Assembly (NCBI GenBank): GCA_021787845.1
Contig: JAJYLH010000042.1
Span: 1-52,687 of the forward strand
From: Myxococcales bacterium
Lineage (GTDB): Bacteria > Myxococcota > Myxococcia > Myxococcales > JAJYLH01
Length of the DNA stretch: 52,687 bases
Direction: 5' to 3'
Below the pieces are notes generated by a model that made no database searches, was not told the origin of the DNA, and saw only the letters and a program-made list of their open reading frames with translations. The stretch's first letter is position 1; every line of letters starts with the position of its first letter. This document shows, piece after piece, positions 49,568 to 52,687 of the stretch. Made by a program: the position numbers and the translations under genes.

Positions 49568-51067
49568 ATGCCGGACGGGTCGCAGACGAGCGTCGGCTAC
49601 CGCGCGGACATGTCCGCATCGCAGCCGTGCGAGTCGATCGACGCGGACGGCAACGTGACGACCACCGTGTACGACGCCCTCGGCCGGCCGACGCGCGTGA
49701 CCGATGCGCTCGGGCACGTGACGACCACCGGGAACGACGTCCTGGGGCAGGTCACGAGCCGGACCGACGCCAACCGGAACACGACGACTTATGGCTACGA
49801 CGGCGACGGGCGGCTAGCGGACGTTCTCGACAGCGTGAACGGAAATCTATGGTACCGCTACGTCAACCGCTTCAGCTACGAGGTCGCTCAGCGCACCAAC
49901 GTCAACAATGCGGTCGTCGAGGCATACACCCACGACAACAACGGGAACCTGCTCGCGGTGACGCGCTACCAGCCGACGACGCAGACGACGACGTACACCT
50001 ACGACGCCGACAACCGGATGCGGACGATGACGCTCCCGAGCGGGCAGGAGGACACGTACGACTACGACGCCAACGGCCTGCGCGTGCGCAAGTCGGACAG
50101 CAGCGGCACGACGCGGTTCCTGCTCGACGGTTCGAGCGTGGTCGCCGACTACGACGATGCCGGGACCACTCGCACCGCGTACTACGTCACCAACCCGCAA
50201 CGCATCGACGAGATCTTCTCAGCGACGGTGCTGGTCGACGGTCAGCCGCAAAAGCTCTACCCGATGACCGACGCCCTCGGAAGCATCTACGGCCTCGGCG
50301 ACAGCCAGGGACACCAGACCAGCACCTTCCAGTACGACGTCTACGGTGCTCGCACACAGACCTCCGGGAGCCTCGCGCTGAGGTTCGGTTACACCGGCCG
50401 CGAGCACGACGACGGCGGCCTCAATTACAACCGAGACCGCTACCTCGCTACCTGGCTCGGCTTGTGGACGCAACCGGATAGGCTGGGCGTCGAGGGCGGG
50501 CTGAACGACTATGCCTACGCCCTGGAGGATCCGACCGCAGTCGCTGATCCTTCCGGTCAATTTGTTGCCACAGGGGTAATCCTCGTTCTGAGACTTGAGG
50601 CATTCCTTGAAGGGATTGGGCTCATAGGCCTTGCAATGCACTACTTGCGACAAGGAGCATTGAGTATCGCTACAGGCGATCTCGACGTTGGCAGATTCGA
50701 GATCGACTACGCCGTCATACTCGTCGGCTACGGCGCGGAACTCATCGCGCTTTCGCTTCAAACGGCGTGCGAGATGGCGAAGGCCGAGATAATCGAGGAT
50801 GCGGAGAGGAACCAAGGCGTTGGCCCCGAACTCACAGACACTCGCTCGGTCACTCCAGGACAAGCGGAGGAAATCGGAGAGGAGTGGGTCGGTTCTGGAG
50901 CCCGCTGGTCAAAGACAGCAAAGGACCCCACAAGGATCAGCGCAGATGAACTTCGCCAGTATCGCATTTCGTACAAGCCGCAATACCAGAGGACCATCAT
51001 GAATCTTGAGTGGCGTCCCCAGCCGTCGGGAAAGTTCATCAACAACTTTCATGTGAACGTGAGATGA
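49568..51067 (+). CDS. RHS-repeat polymorphic toxin: C-terminal core plus variable toxin domain
   Basis: The product has 499 residues from ATG 49568. Residues 1-310 are YD/RHS repeats (GNVTTTVYDALGRPTRVTDA, TYTYDADNRM, YDYDANGLRV), ending in the core-closing motif LRFGYTGREHDDGGLNYNRD, RYLATWLGLWTQPDRLG, NDYAYALEDPTAVADPSG. After this boundary (about 50555) the toxin half is lower in GC (50581-50640: 30 of 60, against 39 of 60 at 50401-50460) and has two hydrophobic segments and an acidic, then aromatic/basic end (RISADELRQYRISYKPQYQR, NLEWRPQPSGKFINNFHVNV). The toxin class is not recognised. The true gene begins upstream in another frame, so expression is doubtful unless the indel is an error. 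The stop overlaps the immunity gene. Confidence 0.85.
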   Translation: MPDGSQTSVGYRADMSASQPCESIDADGNVTTTVYDALGRPTRVTDALGHVTTTGNDVLGQVTSRTDANRNTTTYGYDGDGRLADVLDSVNGNLWYRYVNRFSYEVAQRTNVNNAVVEAYTHDNNGNLLAVTRYQPTTQTTTYTYDADNRMRTMTLPSGQEDTYDYDANGLRVRKSDSSGTTRFLLDGSSVVADYDDAGTTRTAYYVTNPQRIDEIFSATVLVDGQPQKLYPMTDALGSIYGLGDSQGHQTSTFQYDVYGARTQTSGSLALRFGYTGREHDDGGLNYNRDRYLATWLGLWTQPDRLGVEGGLNDYAYALEDPTAVADPSGQFVATGVILVLRLEAFLEGIGLIGLAMHYLRQGALSIATGDLDVGRFEIDYAVILVGYGAELIALSLQTACEMAKAEIIEDAERNQGVGPELTDTRSVTPGQAEEIGEEWVGSGARWSKTAKDPTRISADELRQYRISYKPQYQRTIMNLEWRPQPSGKFINNFHVNVR

Positions 51068-51417
51068 GCAAACAAGAACACCCGAGACTGCTTCTTATCG
51101 ACGCGTGGAGTCCCGACCTCGATGGAACGAGCTCCGACGTGCCGCCCGACCCGGCACACTTCTCGGTCTTTGTCCAGATGACTATTGGTCGAGAAGGGGA
51201 ACGCGGCGGGGAGGTATTTGAGCTTACCGTTGCATCGCCCGACAAGTTGGTTCCCGATGAGCTTGGGTTCGTTCCTCCGACACTCGTCCTGAACACGTTT
51301 TCTTGGCTAGATGTTCACTCCAGGATCGAGAAAGCGTTGGAGGGTGTTCGTTCCCATTCCTGGGCGTCGATCTTCTACGACTTGCGTCATCGGTTGGCCC
51401 GCTCGGACTGGTTCTAG
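51064..51417 (+). CDS. Imm8-like immunity protein for the RHS toxin
   Basis: The product has 117 residues. The pattern SPDLDGTSSDVPPDPAHFSV, FVQMTIGREGERGGEVFELT and VASPDKLV resembles the Imm8 family (-SPD------PDDP--F---L---IGP-GE-G-E-F---V-TP--L). The end, SRIEKALEGVRSHSWASIFY, then a helix, is typical too. It is cytoplasmic and should neutralise the toxin half of the preceding RHS protein. ATG 51064 overlaps the toxin stop (ATGA), the usual toxin-immunity arrangement. GC is lower than average, like the toxin part. Bases 51418-51550 hold nothing recognised. Confidence 0.78.
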   Translation: MSKQEHPRLLLIDAWSPDLDGTSSDVPPDPAHFSVFVQMTIGREGERGGEVFELTVASPDKLVPDELGFVPPTLVLNTFSWLDVHSRIEKALEGVRSHSWASIFYDLRHRLARSDWF

Positions 51418-51550
51418 CCGTGTTCTCGGCACCCGTTCGACCAAGGTCGTTTTCCGGCCGGGCTACGGTCAACTGCTCGCGGGCGGAAAAAGGTGGCGAC
51501 GAGGTGGGAGTGGGCGCGGCTGGGTCGAGTGATGGCGTTCGAGCGAGCCG

Positions 51551-52687
51551 ACGGCGCAGGTCGACGCGGCTGGACATCGGACGGAGATGGCGTATGATGC
51601 GGCCGGGAGGCTGAGCGAGACGACGATGCCAGACGGGTCGCAGACGAGCGTGGGCTACTGCGCGGACATGTCCGCGTCGGAGCCGTGCGAGTCGATCGAC
51701 GCCAACGGCAACGTGACGACGACGGTGTACGACGCCCTCGACCGGCCGACGAGCGTGACGGACCCGCTCGGGCATGTCACGAAGACGAGCTACGACGCGG
51801 TGGGGCACGTCACGAGCCGGACCGATGGCAACGGAAACGTGACGACCTACAGCTACGATGCCGACGGGCGGTTGAGCTCGTACCAGCCGCCGCCGGCGGG
51901 CAACAGTGAGCGCAGGACTGTTTCGTACGATGGTCGGGGCAACCGGACCGGCATCGGCTTCCCGCCCTACGCGCAGTGGAGCTACGGCTACGATCTCGCG
52001 AACCGGCTGATCTCTGAAACGGACATGGCCGGCAAGGTGACGACCTACGGCTACGACTCGGCGGGGAACCGCGTCTCGAAGACCGACCCGAACGGGCACA
52101 CGACCAAGTACGTCTACGACGCCGACCGGCGTCTCAAGGAAGTCGATTTCTACGACGGCACCTCGTACCAGTTCGACTACGACGCACGCGGCGATCGGAC
52201 TCTGGAGAAGGACGCGAGCGACGAGCGGCAGTTGGCCTACGACGCGCTCGGCCGGGTGCAGACGAGCACCGACGCCACGCTGAACAAGGTCATCGGATAC
52301 ACCTACGACGCCGACGGGAATCGCAAGACCCTGACGGTCGATGGGCTCGTGACCAACTACCGCTACGACTCGATGGACCGGCTGATGGAGGTGAAGGATC
52401 CCGACGGCGATCGGACGGAGCTGAGATACGACCCGACTGGCAACCGCGCGTCGCTGAGGCTCGGGAACGGCGTGGAAGCGACCTACGCGTACGACAACGC
52501 GGAGCGGCTGACCGGCATCACCTGGACCGCGCCGGACGGCAGCGTCCCGCAGAGCTTCCAGTACGCGCTCGACTCCGTGGGCAACCGCTTGTCGAAGACG
52601 TTCGCGAACGGCTCTCGCGAGGACTACCAGTACGACGCCGACAACCGGCTCGTGAACGCGCTTTACCCGAGCGGCCGGAACGTGCAG
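51551..52687 (+). CDS. second RHS/YD-repeat core, running off the window (partial)
   Basis: The frame is continuous to the last base, 379 codons. It begins abruptly with TAQVDAAGHRTEMAYDAAGR, nearly identical in DNA to the RHS region at 49494 onwards (for example TCGACGCGGCTGGACATCGG and the shared MPDGSQTSVGY stretch). It then continues with many more YD repeats than the first copy (YGYDSAGNRVSKTDPNGHTT, YTYDADGNRKTLTV, YAYDNAERLTGIT). There is no start with a ribosome site, so it looks like a displaced or duplicated core whose toxin tip lies beyond the window. Confidence 0.8.

Noticed and set aside
1-52687. CRISPR arrays, replication origin or integrase-type attachment sites
   Set aside because: No regularly spaced direct repeats, DnaA-box cluster, or tRNA-adjacent direct repeats were seen on reading the window.

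Overview
The window is about 52.7 kb of high-GC DNA with dense coding, short intergenic gaps and many lipoprotein and surface genes. It most resembles a Myxococcota-type (former Deltaproteobacteria) genome. The support is a PilZ protein with a long coiled coil, a DivIVA-type protein, a CnoX-like thioredoxin-TPR, a ribbon-helix-helix protein of the kind common in Myxococcales, and a short OPX lipoprotein beside an outer-membrane beta-barrel. No 16S or other taxonomic marker is present, so the assignment is an inference.

Layout. 1-93 is the tail of an ISKra4-like transposase. 316-5122 holds a TonB-dependent receptor, an overlapping lipoprotein with a 5'-nucleotidase C-terminal domain, and a PilZ protein. 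5337-7744 holds the thioredoxin-TPR, two small proteins and DivIVA. 8064-10794 is a polysaccharide-export operon behind a good sigma70-type promoter. 10941-13132 holds peptide deformylase, an Hsp20 gene bracketed by inverted repeats, and a small zinc-ribbon/RHH pair. 13554-17047 holds two secreted or lipid-anchored beta-propeller-like proteins around a highly structured intergenic region. 17180-22870 holds HtpX, bacterial DNA topoisomerase VI (B then A), a deoxynucleoside kinase and a hotdog thioesterase. 23006-29000 is an extracytoplasmic region with an animal-type protein-arginine deiminase lipoprotein, a HEAT-repeat partner and a gingipain-like C25 protease. 29417-32513 holds GrpB, an isochorismatase-fold hydrolase, a frameshifted cytochrome c and an MshEN-domain protein.

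The most striking region is 35074-47479. Seven translationally coupled genes encode a PLD-like/SNF2 helicase, a DUF4391 protein, an AAA15 ATPase, a DUF4276 Toprim-like protein, a type III DNA methyltransferase (Mod), a RhuM protein and a type III restriction subunit (Res). This looks like an expanded type III restriction-modification operon with a PARIS/OLD-like ATPase-Toprim pair inside it. It is bracketed by two short terminal-inverted-repeat elements of the same length and orientation, and the downstream copy has a candidate 9-bp target duplication. The operon could therefore be a mobile cassette.

The right end (47864-52687) is degraded and accessory: a frameshifted outer-membrane protein, a DUF3427-like remnant, an RHS core carrying a lower-GC C-terminal toxin with an Imm8-like immunity gene, and a second partial RHS core running off the edge. 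Several dispersed hairpin and MITE-like repeat families occur across the window. One is a 42-nt near-perfect palindrome found twice, both times between convergent genes, with a compensatory base-pair change between copies.
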